Notes: generated from the sequence alone by a model not told the origin. Positions 39,279 to 48,948 are shown, counted from the first letter of the stretch. The stretch: 64,000 nt of DNA from Lacimicrobium sp. SS2-24 (GCF_002201535.1 NZ_NIWW01000003.1:434001-498000); one strand, 5' to 3'. Program-made: numbers and translations.

Positions 39279-40283
39279 ATGAAGATTGGTCCTTATACTC
39301 TGGAAAATAATCTGATTCTGGCGCCCATGGCAGGAGTCACAGATCGGCCATTCCGGCAACTGTGTAAATCCATGGGAGCGGGCTTGGTGGTATCTGAAAT
39401 GCTTTCTTCCAATCCTGCGGTCTGGAAATCTGAAAAATCCAGACAACGCATGGATCATGAAGGAGAAAGCGGTATCCGCTCAGTTCAGATAGCTGGCTCG
39501 GAGCCTGAATTGATGGCTCAGGCAGCAGTCCATAATGTAGAGAACGGTGCACAGGTCATCGATATCAATATGGGGTGTCCGGCCAAGAAAGTGAATAAGA
39601 AGCTGGCAGGATCCGCCTTGTTAAGGCAACCACAACTGGTTGAGGAAATTGTTAAAGCAGTGGTGGCAGCAGTCGATGTTCCCGTCACGCTGAAAATCCG
39701 CACCGGCTGGGATCCTGACCACAGAAATGGTGTTGATATTGCCCGTATCGCTGAAGCCAATGGCATTCAGTCGCTTGCGGTTCACGGTCGAACCCGCGCC
39801 TGTATGTACAAAGGTCATGCGGAATACGACACCATCAGAGCCATCAAGCAGGCGGTCAATATACCTGTGGTGGCCAATGGCGACATCCGCACGCCCCATA
39901 AAGCACGTCAGGTGCTGGAACAAACGGGTGCAGATGCCATCATGATTGGACGAGGTGCCCAGGGCAGACCCTGGATATTCCGTGAAATCAGCCATTTTCT
40001 GAAAACCGGCGAATTGCTACCCGCGCCACCTCTGGATGAGATCCGGCAGATTATGCTGGAACACATCCAAAATGTTCATCAGTTTTATGGTGAATTTATG
40101 GGAGCCAGAATTGCCCGCAAGCATGTGGGCTGGTATCTGGCGGAACACGACCAGGAACGTCGGTTTCGTCCCGCGTTCAATGCCATCGATGATGCCCATG
40201 AGCAGATTGATGCGTTGAACCTGTATTTTGATGCGTTAGCTGAATCGGTACTTCATACCGACACAGTTGCCAACTATCACTAA
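39279..40283 (+). CDS. dusB: tRNA-dihydrouridine synthase B
   Basis: This FMN-dependent enzyme reduces uridine in tRNA D-loops. Hallmarks are [16 protein letters not shown] near the start, [14 protein letters not shown] with the catalytic Cys, [21 protein letters not shown] and the FMN-phosphate loop [16 protein letters not shown]. The ATG at 39279 gives 334 residues starting [12 protein letters not shown], close to E. coli; a GTG/ATG just upstream is possible. It forms the conserved dusB-fis operon, with fis 20 bp downstream. Confidence 0.96.
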   Translation: MKIGPYTLENNLILAPMAGVTDRPFRQLCKSMGAGLVVSEMLSSNPAVWKSEKSRQRMDHEGESGIRSVQIAGSEPELMAQAAVHNVENGAQVIDINMGCPAKKVNKKLAGSALLRQPQLVEEIVKAVVAAVDVPVTLKIRTGWDPDHRNGVDIARIAEANGIQSLAVHGRTRACMYKGHAEYDTIRAIKQAVNIPVVANGDIRTPHKARQVLEQTGADAIMIGRGAQGRPWIFREISHFLKTGELLPAPPLDEIRQIMLEHIQNVHQFYGEFMGARIARKHVGWYLAEHDQERRFRPAFNAIDDAHEQIDALNLYFDALAESVLHTDTVANYH

Positions 40284-40303
40284 CTAAAGAGCAAGACAGC
40301 ATT

Positions 40304-40597
40304 ATGTTTGATCAAAACGTGACTTCTCCTTTTACAACGACTGTAACCACACCTTCTCAGACTCAGGCTCAGAAGCCGCTCCGCGACTCGGTCAAGCAGG
40401 CCGTCAATAAGTACCTTAAGCAACTGGATAACACCAATATCGAGAACCTGTATGACCTGGTTCTTGCTGAAGTTGAAGCGCCGCTATTGGAAGAAATCAT
40501 GACCTTCACCCGCGGTAACCAAACCCGCGCCGCGATTATGATGGGCATTAACCGCGGTACACTGCGCAAAAAACTGAAGCAGTACGGCATGAACTAA
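40304..40597 (+). CDS. fis: Nucleoid protein Fis
   Basis: Fis bends DNA and activates rRNA and tRNA promoters in fast growth. The protein is 97 residues, the standard size. The N-terminal part ([10 protein letters not shown], then the beta-hairpin region) precedes [17 protein letters not shown] and the C-terminal helix-turn-helix [27 protein letters not shown], almost identical to the enterobacterial protein. It is co-transcribed with dusB and followed by a strong terminator. Confidence 0.98.
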   Translation: MFDQNVTSPFTTTVTTPSQTQAQKPLRDSVKQAVNKYLKQLDNTNIENLYDLVLAEVEAPLLEEIMTFTRGNQTRAAIMMGINRGTLRKKLKQYGMN

Positions 40598-40616
40598 GAC
40601 GGCTATCGCCACTTCG

Positions 40617-40644
40617 AAAAGAGCACGCAAAGCGTGCTCTTTTT
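40617..40644 (+). terminator. Rho-independent terminator after fis
   Basis: AAAAGAGCACGC pairs with GCGTGCTCTTTT over a three-base loop AAA, with further T residues. This is a textbook strong terminator ending the dusB-fis operon. Confidence 0.95.
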
Positions 40645-40687
40645 ACTTCAATCTCGTTATTCGTTAGCTTTCCAAGAGGACATCTTG

Positions 40688-42289
40688 ATGGAGAACCCAA
40701 AACCCGTTCGTCGTGCCTTACTCAGTGTCTCTGACAAAACCGGTATCGTCGAGTTTGCCACGGCGTTGGCCGCCATGGACGTTGAACTGTTATCTACCGG
40801 CGGCACAGCCCGTTTGCTGTCTGAAAATGGTATCAAGGTTACTGAAGTATCAGATTATACCGGTCATCCGGAGATCATGGACGGCCGGGTTAAAACCTTA
40901 CATCCAAAGGTCCATGGGGGCATATTGGGGCGTCGCGGTCAGGACGATGAAGTGATGCAGGCACAGCAGATTCAACCCATCGATATGGTGGTCGTTAACC
41001 TGTATCCCTTTGCCAAGACCGTTGCCAACCAGGACTGCAGTCTCGAAGATGCCATCGAAAACATTGATATCGGCGGGCCCACTATGGTCAGAGCCGCTGC
41101 AAAAAACCATAATGATGTGGCCATTATTGTTAACAGCCAGGATTATGCCCGGGTACTGCAAGAAATGCAGGACAACAGCGGCAGCCTGACACAACCAACC
41201 CGCTTTGACCTTGCTATCGCCGCCTTTGAGCACACGGCGCAGTATGATGGCATGATTGCTAATTATTTCGGCACCATGGTGCAAAACACAGAACACAGTA
41301 CTGAGCAGGTCGAGGGTGAGGAAAGCGATTTCCCTCGCACGCTGAATATGCAGTTTATCAAGCAGCAGGATTTGCGTTACGGCGAAAACAGTCATCAGTC
41401 TGCGGCTTTCTACACTGAAGCGGAGCCTGCTGAGGCGTCAGTTGCCACCGCAAGACAACTTCAGGGCAAAGCACTGTCATTCAATAACATTGCCGATACC
41501 GATGCCGCTCTGGAATGTGTCAAAGAATTCTCTGAGCCAGCCTGTGTCATCGTGAAACATGCTAATCCATGTGGCGTAGCTCTGGGCGAAAATCTGCTGC
41601 AAGCTTACGATCGGGCATTCAAAACCGATCCAACGTCTGCCTTTGGTGGCATCATTGCCTTTAACCGGGAGCTGGACGAACAAACCGCCCGTGCCATCAT
41701 TGAACGCCAGTTTGTCGAGGTGATTATTGCCCCGCAAATCAGTGAAGCAGCGGCCCGCGTCTGCGAAGAAAAGAAAAATGTACGGGTACTGGAATGTGGT
41801 GACTGGCAGGGGCAGCTCACCGAAGAATTCGATTTGAAGCGAGTCAATGGTGGCTTGTTGGTTCAGGACAGAGATATTGGCATGGTGGAACTGGAGGATC
41901 TCAAAGTGGTCTCCAAACGCCAGCCCACTGAAGAACAGCTCAAAGACCTGTTATTTGCCTGGAAAGTGGCCAAATACGTTAAGTCTAACGCCATCGTTTA
42001 TTGTCAGGACAGCATGACCATAGGCGTAGGTGCCGGCCAGATGAGCCGGGTATATTCCGCCAAGATCGCCGGTATCAAAGCGGCCGATGAAAATCTCGAG
42101 GTGTCCGGTTCGGTCATGGCATCTGACGCCTTCTTCCCGTTCCGCGATGGCATTGATGCGGCTGCAGCTGCGGGTATTACTGCGGTGATCCAGCCCGGCG
42201 GATCAATGCGGGATGACGAAGTGATCGCGGCGGCCGACGAACATGACATGGCTATGGTATTTACGGGTATGCGACACTTCCGTCACTGA
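40688..42289 (+). CDS. purH: Bifunctional AICAR transformylase / IMP cyclohydrolase
   Basis: PurH catalyses the last two steps of IMP synthesis. The N-terminal cyclohydrolase domain starts [20 protein letters not shown] and includes [20 protein letters not shown]; the C-terminal transformylase domain has [22 protein letters not shown] and [12 protein letters not shown] with conserved catalytic residues. The ATG at 40688 has AGAGGA upstream and gives 533 residues (E. coli 529). purD follows, as in many gammaproteobacteria. Confidence 0.98.
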   Translation: MENPKPVRRALLSVSDKTGIVEFATALAAMDVELLSTGGTARLLSENGIKVTEVSDYTGHPEIMDGRVKTLHPKVHGGILGRRGQDDEVMQAQQIQPIDMVVVNLYPFAKTVANQDCSLEDAIENIDIGGPTMVRAAAKNHNDVAIIVNSQDYARVLQEMQDNSGSLTQPTRFDLAIAAFEHTAQYDGMIANYFGTMVQNTEHSTEQVEGEESDFPRTLNMQFIKQQDLRYGENSHQSAAFYTEAEPAEASVATARQLQGKALSFNNIADTDAALECVKEFSEPACVIVKHANPCGVALGENLLQAYDRAFKTDPTSAFGGIIAFNRELDEQTARAIIERQFVEVIIAPQISEAAARVCEEKKNVRVLECGDWQGQLTEEFDLKRVNGGLLVQDRDIGMVELEDLKVVSKRQPTEEQLKDLLFAWKVAKYVKSNAIVYCQDSMTIGVGAGQMSRVYSAKIAGIKAADENLEVSGSVMASDAFFPFRDGIDAAAAAGITAVIQPGGSMRDDEVIAAADEHDMAMVFTGMRHFRH

Positions 42290-42307
42290 TCCCCAACCCC
42301 GAGTAAG

Positions 42308-42328
42308 GCGGACGGTGTTGCCGTCCGC
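42308..42328 (+). other. Hairpin between purH and purD
   Basis: GCGGACGG pairs with CCGTCCGC over the loop TGTTG. No T-run follows, so it probably modulates mRNA processing or stability in the purHD transcript and does not end it. Confidence 0.5.
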
Positions 42329-42382
42329 AGCCAAGCTTAAATCATGATATCCCGATACGGATATCAACCTAGAGGACGAACT

Positions 42383-43672
42383 ATGAATATTCTGGTGATT
42401 GGTGGTGGTGGCCGTGAGCACGCGCTGGCCTGGAAAGCCGCACAGTCAGAACGGGTCAGCAAAGTGTTTGTCGCCCCCGGCAATGCAGGCACAGCCACTG
42501 AGAGCAAGCTTAAAAATGTCGACATCAGCGCTGAAAATATCGCTGAATTGTTAGACTTCGCGCAGAAAAACAAGGTTGAGTTAACGATCGTCGGCCCTGA
42601 AGCCCCGCTGGTAATGGGTATTGTTGATAGCTTTACCGAAGCCGGTTTACCTTGTTTTGGGCCCACCAAGGGTGCCGCGCAATTGGAAGGATCGAAAGCC
42701 TTCACCAAAGACTTTCTCGCCCGTCACCAGATTCCCACAGCAGCGTATCAGACCTTTACGGAGATTCAGCCTGCCATTGACTATGTGCGCGAACAGGGCG
42801 CCCCCATCGTGGTGAAAGCGGATGGACTGGCTGCCGGCAAGGGGGTGATCGTTGCCATGACGGAGGCGGATGCTGAAGCCGCTATTCGCGACATGCTCGC
42901 CGACAATGCCTTTGGCGAGGCCGGAAGCCGGGTAGTGATTGAAGAATTTCTACAGGGCGAAGAAGCCAGCTTTATCGTTATGGTAGACGGTGAACATGTG
43001 TTGCCGTTTGCCACCAGTCAGGATCACAAACGTGTGGGCGACGGGGATACTGGTCCCAACACCGGTGGTATGGGTGCCTATTCTCCGGCTCCGGTTGTAA
43101 CACCAGAGGTTCATCAACGCATACTGGACGAAGTCATCTACCCCACTGTTCGTGGCATGGCGGCTGAAGGCCATCCTTATACTGGTTTTCTGTATGCCGG
43201 ACTCATGATCAACGACCAGGGTGAACCGAAAGTGATTGAATACAACTGTCGCTTTGGTGATCCGGAAACCCAGCCCATTATGTTGCGTTTACAATCAGAT
43301 TTAGTGCAGTTATGCGAGTTGGCCCTTGAGGGGAAACTGGATCAGGCAAAAATCAGCTTCGACCCCCGTGCCGCTGTGGGTGTGGTATTGGCTGCCGGTG
43401 GCTATCCGGCAAGCTATAGCAAAGGTGATGAAATTCACGGTCTGGGTGAGGGTGAGTCAGAGACCGCCAAAGTCTTTCACGCCGGAACCAAAGTGCAGGA
43501 CGATAAGATCGTGACCAATGGTGGGCGGGTACTCTGTGCCACCGCCATGGGCCACAGTGTCAGCGAGGCACAGCAGCAGGCTTACAAACTGGCGGCTCAT
43601 ATTCACTGGAACAACATGTTCTGCCGCAAAGATATCGCGTGGCGAGCCATCGAAAGAGAAGCCGGTAAATAA
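42383..43672 (+). CDS. purD: Phosphoribosylamine-glycine ligase (GARS)
   Basis: This ATP-grasp enzyme joins glycine to phosphoribosylamine in purine synthesis. From the ATG at 42383 (AGAGGA upstream) it is 429 residues, identical in length to E. coli PurD. MNILVIGGGGREHALAWK, the ATP-grasp loop VVKADGLAAGKGVIVA and TGGMGAYSPAPVV plus YNCRFGDPETQ are diagnostic. It is convergent with the histidine kinase gene, with 13 bp between stops. Confidence 0.98.
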   Translation: MNILVIGGGGREHALAWKAAQSERVSKVFVAPGNAGTATESKLKNVDISAENIAELLDFAQKNKVELTIVGPEAPLVMGIVDSFTEAGLPCFGPTKGAAQLEGSKAFTKDFLARHQIPTAAYQTFTEIQPAIDYVREQGAPIVVKADGLAAGKGVIVAMTEADAEAAIRDMLADNAFGEAGSRVVIEEFLQGEEASFIVMVDGEHVLPFATSQDHKRVGDGDTGPNTGGMGAYSPAPVVTPEVHQRILDEVIYPTVRGMAAEGHPYTGFLYAGLMINDQGEPKVIEYNCRFGDPETQPIMLRLQSDLVQLCELALEGKLDQAKISFDPRAAVGVVLAAGGYPASYSKGDEIHGLGEGESETAKVFHAGTKVQDDKIVTNGGRVLCATAMGHSVSEAQQQAYKLAAHIHWNNMFCRKDIAWRAIEREAGK

Positions 43673-43685
43673 CTCGAAGACTGGT

Positions 43686-44915
43686 CTAGTCCTGCTGTCG
43701 GGCAGGATAACACAGAACAAAACGTGCGCCCCCTGAGGGCGCATTTTCTACCCGACAACTTCCTTCATGCCACTGCTGAATACGACTGACAATGGCCAGC
43801 CCCAATCCTGCACCGCCACGGGTTCTGGCCCGACTGCTGTCGGGGCGAAAGAAGGGTTCGAAGATGCGCTGACGATCTTGTTCGGCCACACCCGGGCCAT
43901 CATCATCAATGCATATACACAGCCAGTCATCATCCTGTTTTACACTGACCACCACCCGCCTCGTAGCGTAACGCAGCGCATTTTGTATAACATTTTGCAG
44001 CGCTCGCTGGACGAAATAGCCATCCCCCAGCAGTTCCAGATCGCCGACTTTAATCTCAATATCCAGGTGTGCATTGGCAGGCGACCTTAGTCGCCTCACC
44101 ACCGAATCGATCAGCTCTTGCAAGGGTAAGGCAGAGTAATCCATCTCCGGAGCCGTGTGCTCCATACTCGCATAATCGAGCATTTCCTGTATCAGACTTT
44201 CCAGCTCAGACACATCACGATTCATATCCTGCCACGGAGAAGAGCCGGGTTGAGGCTCCGCTGCCAGAGCAAATTTCAGTCTGGATAACGGCGTTCTGAG
44301 CTCATGAGCCACAGCACCGGTTAATTCCCGCTGCCGCTGTATTAGTGACTTAATTTCAGTACCCAGCTGGTTAAAAGAGCCCATAATCCCCGCCAGCGCT
44401 GAAGCCGGATTAACCGAGAGGGCAGGCAGAGAACCGTCCTGTTTCAGGGAACTGGACGCTTTTTTAAGCTTGAGCAAATCCCGCCACAATGGCCAAATCC
44501 ATAAGGACAGCAGTACCGCCAGCAATCCAAAGAAAACACTGCTGTACAACCAAAAGTCCGTGGTGCGGTTAACGGGGCTGTACACCTGCATTAATTGATT
44601 AGGAGCATGAAGCTTATATAACTGCTGACCTAATTCAGGATCATAGAGGATAACCGTTTCGCCCTGAGACAAACGCGTACGGACGTCTTCAGGCCAGGCA
44701 ATACTGTCGGCCTCAAGCCAGTTGATTTTCAGACCGGCCTGCAGCATTGGCTGTTGAGCATTTTCATGGGTGGAAACGGAGAGCAGCGCAGCACTGGCAT
44801 TGACCCAGGGATCGGTCTGATTATCCGTTGCAAAAAAAACCTGATCTAACAAGGCTGCCAGCCCAATTAGCGAGAGTACGATAAACAGGTAGAGACTGAT
44901 AAACAGGCGTGCCAT
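43686..44915 (-). CDS. Sensor histidine kinase (OmpR-partner type, RstB-like)
   Basis: This is a 409-residue inner-membrane kinase: a first membrane helix (about 5-27), a periplasmic domain (about 30-120), a second helix (about 123-142), a HAMP-like linker, the H-box VAHELRTPLSRLKFAL with phospho-acceptor H204, and the HATPase domain with NVIQNALRYA, DDDGPGV and RGGAGLGLAIV. The domain order and partner regulator suggest the EnvZ/RstB class. It is the last gene of the mipA-DUF3019-regulator-kinase operon. The stimulus is unknown; an envelope signal is likely given the outer-membrane gene. Confidence 0.93.
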   Translation of the reverse strand: MARLFISLYLFIVLSLIGLAALLDQVFFATDNQTDPWVNASAALLSVSTHENAQQPMLQAGLKINWLEADSIAWPEDVRTRLSQGETVILYDPELGQQLYKLHAPNQLMQVYSPVNRTTDFWLYSSVFFGLLAVLLSLWIWPLWRDLLKLKKASSSLKQDGSLPALSVNPASALAGIMGSFNQLGTEIKSLIQRQRELTGAVAHELRTPLSRLKFALAAEPQPGSSPWQDMNRDVSELESLIQEMLDYASMEHTAPEMDYSALPLQELIDSVVRRLRSPANAHLDIEIKVGDLELLGDGYFVQRALQNVIQNALRYATRRVVVSVKQDDDWLCICIDDDGPGVAEQDRQRIFEPFFRPDSSRARTRGGAGLGLAIVSRIQQWHEGSCRVENAPSGGARFVLCYPARQQD

Positions 44916-44960
44916 CAGCCCCCCTTGACGAGCCCGTACTGGAATGACCGGCTCAGAACA

Positions 44961-45656
44961 CTACTCCCAGGCATCGGCGACAAAGAAAAACCCTTTGCCC
45001 CAGATGGTTTTAATGCGTTGGGGATTCTTCTGATTATCATTCAGTTTTTTACGCAATCGCGAAATACGAACGTCTGCAGAGCGATCTAAGCCATCGTATT
45101 CCCGGCCGATTAATTCTGTGTAAATCTTTTCCCGTTCCACCAATTCAGAAGCGTTCTCGGCCAGCATCCACAACAGATCAAATTCATGACTGGTGAGTTG
45201 TATTGCCTCCTGCCCCAACATCACCTTGCGCGAAGCGCGATCTATCTGCAACTTACCGAATTGAAGCTGGTCATGGTTTTTGGCCGCAGGGTCCTTTTGC
45301 ACACGCCTCAGCAACGCATTGATTCTGGCAAGTAACACCCTTGGTTCAACAGGCTTGATAACATAATCATCGGCCCCCAACTCCAAGCCCAGGACCTGGT
45401 CAAAATTGGTATCCCGCGCCGTCAGAAACAGCACAGGACCATCATATTCACGCCGTACAGTGCGACACAACGAAAATCCATCTTCTCCGGGCAACATGAC
45501 GTCCAACAGCAAAATGTCCGGACGTTCCTCACGAATATGGCTAAGCAGATTGGAACCGTCTGCAAACTGTCTGACCGTTAAGTCGTGGTTGCGCAGAAAG
45601 TCAGCGGTAAGCTGACTGAGACGCATATCATCCTCAACTAAAAACACTGTCGCCAT
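44961..45656 (-). CDS. Response regulator, OmpR/PhoB family
   Basis: The receiver domain has VFLVEDD at the start, phosphorylated Asp D52 in ILLLDVMLPGEDG, and the conserved Thr and Lys (FLTARDTN; DYVIKPVEP). The C-terminal winged helix contains LTSHEFDLLWMLAENA and RSADVRISRLRKKLND. The length of 231 residues is typical. Its ATG shares a base with the stop of the DUF3019 gene (TGATG), indicating coupled translation. Likely target: the operon's own promoter, where a direct repeat of ACAAATC with 10-base period is found. Confidence 0.95.
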   Translation of the reverse strand: MATVFLVEDDMRLSQLTADFLRNHDLTVRQFADGSNLLSHIREERPDILLLDVMLPGEDGFSLCRTVRREYDGPVLFLTARDTNFDQVLGLELGADDYVIKPVEPRVLLARINALLRRVQKDPAAKNHDQLQFGKLQIDRASRKVMLGQEAIQLTSHEFDLLWMLAENASELVEREKIYTELIGREYDGLDRSADVRISRLRKKLNDNQKNPQRIKTIWGKGFFFVADAWE

Positions 45657-46030
45657 CAAAACACACTCCATGGGGTTCTGACTCGCTGACGAATGCGACT
45701 CAGAGATTTAATTTCGAGAGTTTCTTCAAGCAGGGTACGATCATCGCTGTCTCGCATACTGATGACAGAGGCTTCCCTGAATTCCAGATTCACACGCAGA
45801 TGCGTTGACGGCACAGACCAGCACTCCAGCATCGTGTCTTTGAGAAAAAGACAGCTGTGCTGTGGAATATCGCCCCAAAGACGGATGTTCAACTGTAATT
45901 CGCAGGCATCACCTATCTGTTCAACCACACAGATACTCGGCTGCACCCGCCAGCCAGCAGGTTCTGCCTTAAGTACAGACGGCCAGCCCAGTATCAGCCA
46001 GAATGTCAGCCACAATCCTTTTTGCTTCAC
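45656..46030 (-). CDS. DUF3019 family protein, exported
   Basis: This 124-residue protein has a signal peptide ending at about VLKA. The mature part carries paired cysteines (SICVVEQIGDACELQLNI; HSCLFLKDTMLECW), suggesting a disulfide-bonded periplasmic immunoglobulin-like domain. It matches the pattern of DUF3019, a family found mainly in Alteromonadales and Shewanella next to MipA-type and two-component genes. It may act as a periplasmic accessory to the kinase. No activity is known. Confidence 0.82.
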   Translation of the reverse strand: MKQKGLWLTFWLILGWPSVLKAEPAGWRVQPSICVVEQIGDACELQLNIRLWGDIPQHSCLFLKDTMLECWSVPSTHLRVNLEFREASVISMRDSDDRTLLEETLEIKSLSRIRQRVRTPWSVF

Positions 46031-46041
46031 GTAATTTCTCT

Positions 46042-46896
46042 TCAGAATCGGTAGGCTGCGCCCACGAAAAACGTATTAATATGATCATCCTGAACCAGTG
46101 GACTGTCAGTCATGCCTCCATGCAACCCCGTCCAGTTGGCCTTAACCAGCAATAACCATTTATCCGACAAAGGCCGGGTTATGGTCATATCCAACCCGGG
46201 TTGCCAGCCGCCTCGGCCATTGAAATAAAAGCGGCTCATTACCCCGTCTCTGGCATCCAGACCATAATAATAATCTGTCAATGCCGCGCTTTTCCAGGTT
46301 AAAGAGGGTGTGACAACGACACGCCAATCCTGTGCCTGCCAGATTCGACTGTAGCTCAGGGCAAACTGATGGCCCTGATGCACATTGGTTACATCGGTGA
46401 CGCCACTCACCCGCCATTCGCCATGGGCCTGCCTGATGTGCAACCTTACCCCGCCATTCAGTGCCCATCGCCGGGTGGCCACATCATCTTTAGACACCCT
46501 GAGTTGCTCAGTAGTCGCCGGCCCAATAAAACTGCTATTGATTGAAAAGCTCGAAAAAAGCAGATTTGAGGGATGAAAGTACTTAAAGTACGCCGCTTCC
46601 TTATTCAGATTAACAAAGGTTTCCAGCGCATACTTCCCTGAATCATACCACTGGTACCCCAGCTCATCATTGTCCAGATAAAACGCCTCACCATACCAGG
46701 CAATGTCCGGTAACAGCACTAACGGAATATTGTCACCATCCTGCAACGGGTTGGTGCGCAACCCCAGTCCCAGCGCCACACCCAGCTGCCAGTCCTGCTT
46801 GTCGACACACTGTCCCAATTCGGGTTCACAGCCCCAAACAGGTCGCCATATCAGTGTCAGTAACAACAAACCAATGCTGAGGTTAAGGGTTTTCAT
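46042..46896 (-). CDS. MipA/OmpV family outer-membrane protein
   Basis: This is a 284-residue beta-barrel protein with a signal peptide. The mature start WQLGVALGLGLRTNPLQDGDNIPLVLLPDIAWYGEAFYLDNDELGY is the family signature, and the protein ends with alternating strands and a terminal Phe (NTFFVGAAYRF), typical of outer-membrane barrels. MipA-type proteins are linked to envelope stress and murein enzymes in some species. GGAGG six bases before the ATG. It is the first gene of a four-gene operon with DUF3019 and a two-component pair. Confidence 0.93.
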   Translation of the reverse strand: MKTLNLSIGLLLLTLIWRPVWGCEPELGQCVDKQDWQLGVALGLGLRTNPLQDGDNIPLVLLPDIAWYGEAFYLDNDELGYQWYDSGKYALETFVNLNKEAAYFKYFHPSNLLFSSFSINSSFIGPATTEQLRVSKDDVATRRWALNGGVRLHIRQAHGEWRVSGVTDVTNVHQGHQFALSYSRIWQAQDWRVVVTPSLTWKSAALTDYYYGLDARDGVMSRFYFNGRGGWQPGLDMTITRPLSDKWLLLVKANWTGLHGGMTDSPLVQDDHINTFFVGAAYRF

Positions 46897-46912
46897 AATG
46901 CCTCCAGAATAA

Positions 46913-46974
46913 CCCTCTGAGAGTACCAGAGGGGAGGAAATCAGACACCTGGAAATTACAAATCGTCACAAATC
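46913..46974 (-). promoter_or_regulatory. Upstream region of mipA operon with OmpR-type direct repeat
   Basis: ACAAATC occurs at 46958-46964 and again at 46968-46974, a 10-base period that fits tandem binding by an OmpR/PhoB-family regulator. Nearer the gene, CCCTCTG/CAGAGGG (46913-46933) forms a hairpin in the leader. The regulator encoded in this operon is the obvious candidate to bind; that is inference. Confidence 0.45.
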
Positions 46975-47075
46975 ACTGGTCACCGAACATCACGCTTATT
47001 CAGGGTAAATTCAGTTGAAACCGTTACACTCTTACTATGGTTATTGGTAATAAAATCAGCACGCTGGAGAATGCA

Positions 47076-47600
47076 ATGAAATCAGTATTAGCAATGATTG
47101 TGATCACCACAATGAGTATGAGTGCCACGGCCTATGCCAAGGCAGAAGTTGAGATTAACTGGCATGAGCCAGAAAACTTTATAGATATCAGAGCCGCCAA
47201 TGAGTCCCGTAGCAAGTTCAGGGAGCGTACGATTAAGCAGCTACAGGACTATATCATAGAACTGGCCGAGTCACTGCCAGATGGATATAAACTGGACATG
47301 ACTGTTAAGGATCTGGATTTAGCCGGACAGGTCTGGCCGGGCAGCTTTGTGGGTCTGAACTCGGCATCGGATGTGCGATTGATTAAGCGCATCGACATAC
47401 CCCGGATGGCCTTTGCTTATCAGTTGACTGACGCTGATGGGAAGACGCTGTTGTCAGAGGACGAGGTTAAACTCAAAGACATGACGTTTCAGGACAGACA
47501 TAACCCGTTTTTTGACAGTGAGCCACTGCGCTATGAAAAAAACATGCTTAGAGACTGGTTCAGCGACACCTTTTCTGAATATCGGCTAAATAGCAAATAG
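47076..47600 (+). CDS. DUF3016 family protein, exported
   Basis: This is a 174-residue protein with a signal peptide (SVLAMIVITTMSMSATAYA). The mature chain starts EVEINWHEPENFIDIRAANESRSKFRER and contains LDLAGQVWPG, as in DUF3016 proteins, which are small periplasmic proteins of Alteromonadales and relatives with no known role. The ATG at 47076 has GGAG upstream; the frame is open to 47037 but without a better start. It is monocistronic, with a strong terminator after it. Confidence 0.82.
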   Translation: MKSVLAMIVITTMSMSATAYAKAEVEINWHEPENFIDIRAANESRSKFRERTIKQLQDYIIELAESLPDGYKLDMTVKDLDLAGQVWPGSFVGLNSASDVRLIKRIDIPRMAFAYQLTDADGKTLLSEDEVKLKDMTFQDRHNPFFDSEPLRYEKNMLRDWFSDTFSEYRLNSK

Positions 47601-47621
47601 CCATCTCGGTGCTCCCTCGCC

Positions 47622-47654
47622 AATGCCGGTCAGTGATACTGACTGGCATTTTTT
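47622..47654 (+). terminator. Rho-independent terminator after DUF3016 gene
   Basis: AATGCCGGTCAG pairs with CTGACTGGCATT (one G-T pair) over the loop TGATA, then six T residues. Confidence 0.93.
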
Positions 47655-47743
47655 GTGCCCGCATACACGCAAAACTGGCGCCCTCTTACTAACAACTACA
47701 TCAGATAACGTGAAATGACAGGTCCACTCTTCACGCAAATGAT

Positions 47744-48091
47744 CTACAGCATTTTTTCAATGGAGCGGTATAGTTCTGCGGCTTTTTCGCTATTAAGGTT
47801 ATTTGCCTGAGCGGATTCACCCAAACTGCTGGAGACCCTGACAAAATCATTGTTTAGCTCAGCCGAGGTCTCATCATTGTCTTCGCTGGGCCGGGCGGCA
47901 AGACTCTGTTGGCGCTCCTGCTGGCGTTGTTCAGTTTGCTGTAAAATCTTAGCCTGAGGAGAGAGTTCAACCTGAGGCTTGTTGGCCTCACCGATACCAA
48001 ACGCATTGGGCTTGTCTGTCGGCGGCGAACCAACAGGTTCAGACTTGCCGAAGTCAATATTCAGCTTCGCATTGATTGCATTGATTTCCAT
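47744..48091 (-). CDS. Hypothetical small protein, polar, 115 residues
   Basis: Start is the ATG at 48091; the frame extends six codons further. The protein is highly charged and probably disordered in the middle (Gln/Arg-rich QQTEQRQQERQQ). Two patterns stand out: VELSPQAKILQQTEQ and the C-terminal VRVSSSLGESAQANNLNSEKAAELYRS, which I recall from uncharacterised proteins in Vibrio, Shewanella and Alteromonas. The S/T-rich, FlgM-like style and the nearby YjfB-like gene raise a possible flagellar link, but that is weak. No signal peptide. Confidence 0.6.
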   Translation of the reverse strand: MEINAINAKLNIDFGKSEPVGSPPTDKPNAFGIGEANKPQVELSPQAKILQQTEQRQQERQQSLAARPSEDNDETSAELNNDFVRVSSSLGESAQANNLNSEKAAELYRSIEKML

Positions 48092-48320
48092 GACCAAACT
48101 CCCACTCACCTACCCTGCTAAGTATGGCCTGGATTGTACAAAATTCCACCATACATGGCTCTGGGCATTGCATTGTCTGAATACAAGAAGAACAGGGGGA
48201 TACCACCAGCTTGGGAAAACACCGGGGGTCAGACTCCCGTTAGGGTGCTGCGAAGACCACACCCACAGGATGACTGAATAGAGGAATGGTGTGCAATGCA
48301 GGCTGCGCAGTGGCCGACAA

Positions 48321-48638
48321 CTATTTGTCTTTCAGACTTTGCTGAAAATTCGTCAGAGTCAGCAGCATGAGTTCCATTTTTTTTACCAGAGGAATCAGAC
48401 GTTGTTCAAATTCTGCTTTATTGTCGGTGGACTCAAGTTCAATCATTTGCTGCCCCAACTCTTCTACATAAGGGGAAAAGCGTTTGCTACGCACGGTAAA
48501 TCCTGCGTCTTCAGCAAAAACATGCTGAAACTTCCCTTTACCAGACTGTTGTAGGCTGGCCAGAGCCTTGTCGGCATCCAGTGCACGCCGATAAATCAGC
48601 TGCATGTTTTCTTTCAATTTGTCGATGACTGACTGCAT
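48321..48638 (-). CDS. Hypothetical helical protein, 105 residues
   Basis: The sequence is almost entirely amphipathic helix (SVIDKLKENMQLIYRRALDADK; KKMELMLLTLTNFQQSLKD) with a short central segment FSPYVEELGQQM, so a helical bundle or coiled coil is expected. It is cytoplasmic and has no catalytic motif. I do not recognise a named family with confidence. It lies alone on the minus strand, with about 200 bp on the left and 118 bp on the right that contain no other gene. Confidence 0.6.
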   Translation of the reverse strand: MQSVIDKLKENMQLIYRRALDADKALASLQQSGKGKFQHVFAEDAGFTVRSKRFSPYVEELGQQMIELESTDNKAEFEQRLIPLVKKMELMLLTLTNFQQSLKDK

Positions 48639-48756
48639 ATGTAAAAAAACCTGAATTTTTTGCTAAAGAACACTCACGCGGGGTCGATAACAGTTCGAAG
48701 GCGGGCAATTCTGCCTGTTTTTCATTTTACTCACAAGCTGTTAGAGGAATAAAGGT

Positions 48757-48948
48757 ATGGAACTACAAGGTGCAAGCACCTCTGGAATGTCCGACGCGTC
48801 TGTAGAATTGCGTTCTGCAAAACTTGCTAAGAATCAGCAAGAAGAAGAAGGCAAACAGGCGCTTCAGCTGCTGGATTCAGCCGCTGGCGTACCCAAACCT
48901 TCTTCGGCGGATCCTGCGTTAGGCTCGACTATCGATACTTTCGCCTGA
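48757..48948 (+). CDS. YjfB-like putative motility protein, 63 residues
   Basis: This small cytoplasmic protein has the order helix (SVELRSAKLAKNQQEEEGKQALQLLDSA) then a Pro/Ser-rich tail ending GSTIDTFA. That layout and the end fit the YjfB_motility family of 50-65 residue proteins, often near flagellar genes though none are here. A ribosome-site-like AGAGGAA lies before the ATG. Its last 30 bp overlap the end of epmB on the opposite strand. Confidence 0.6.
   Translation: MELQGASTSGMSDASVELRSAKLAKNQQEEEGKQALQLLDSAAGVPKPSSADPALGSTIDTFA

Noticed and set aside
48224-48240. Possible hairpin or small RNA around CGGGGGTCAGACTCCCG
   Set aside because: The complementary arms are short and there is no T-run or promoter to support an RNA gene.
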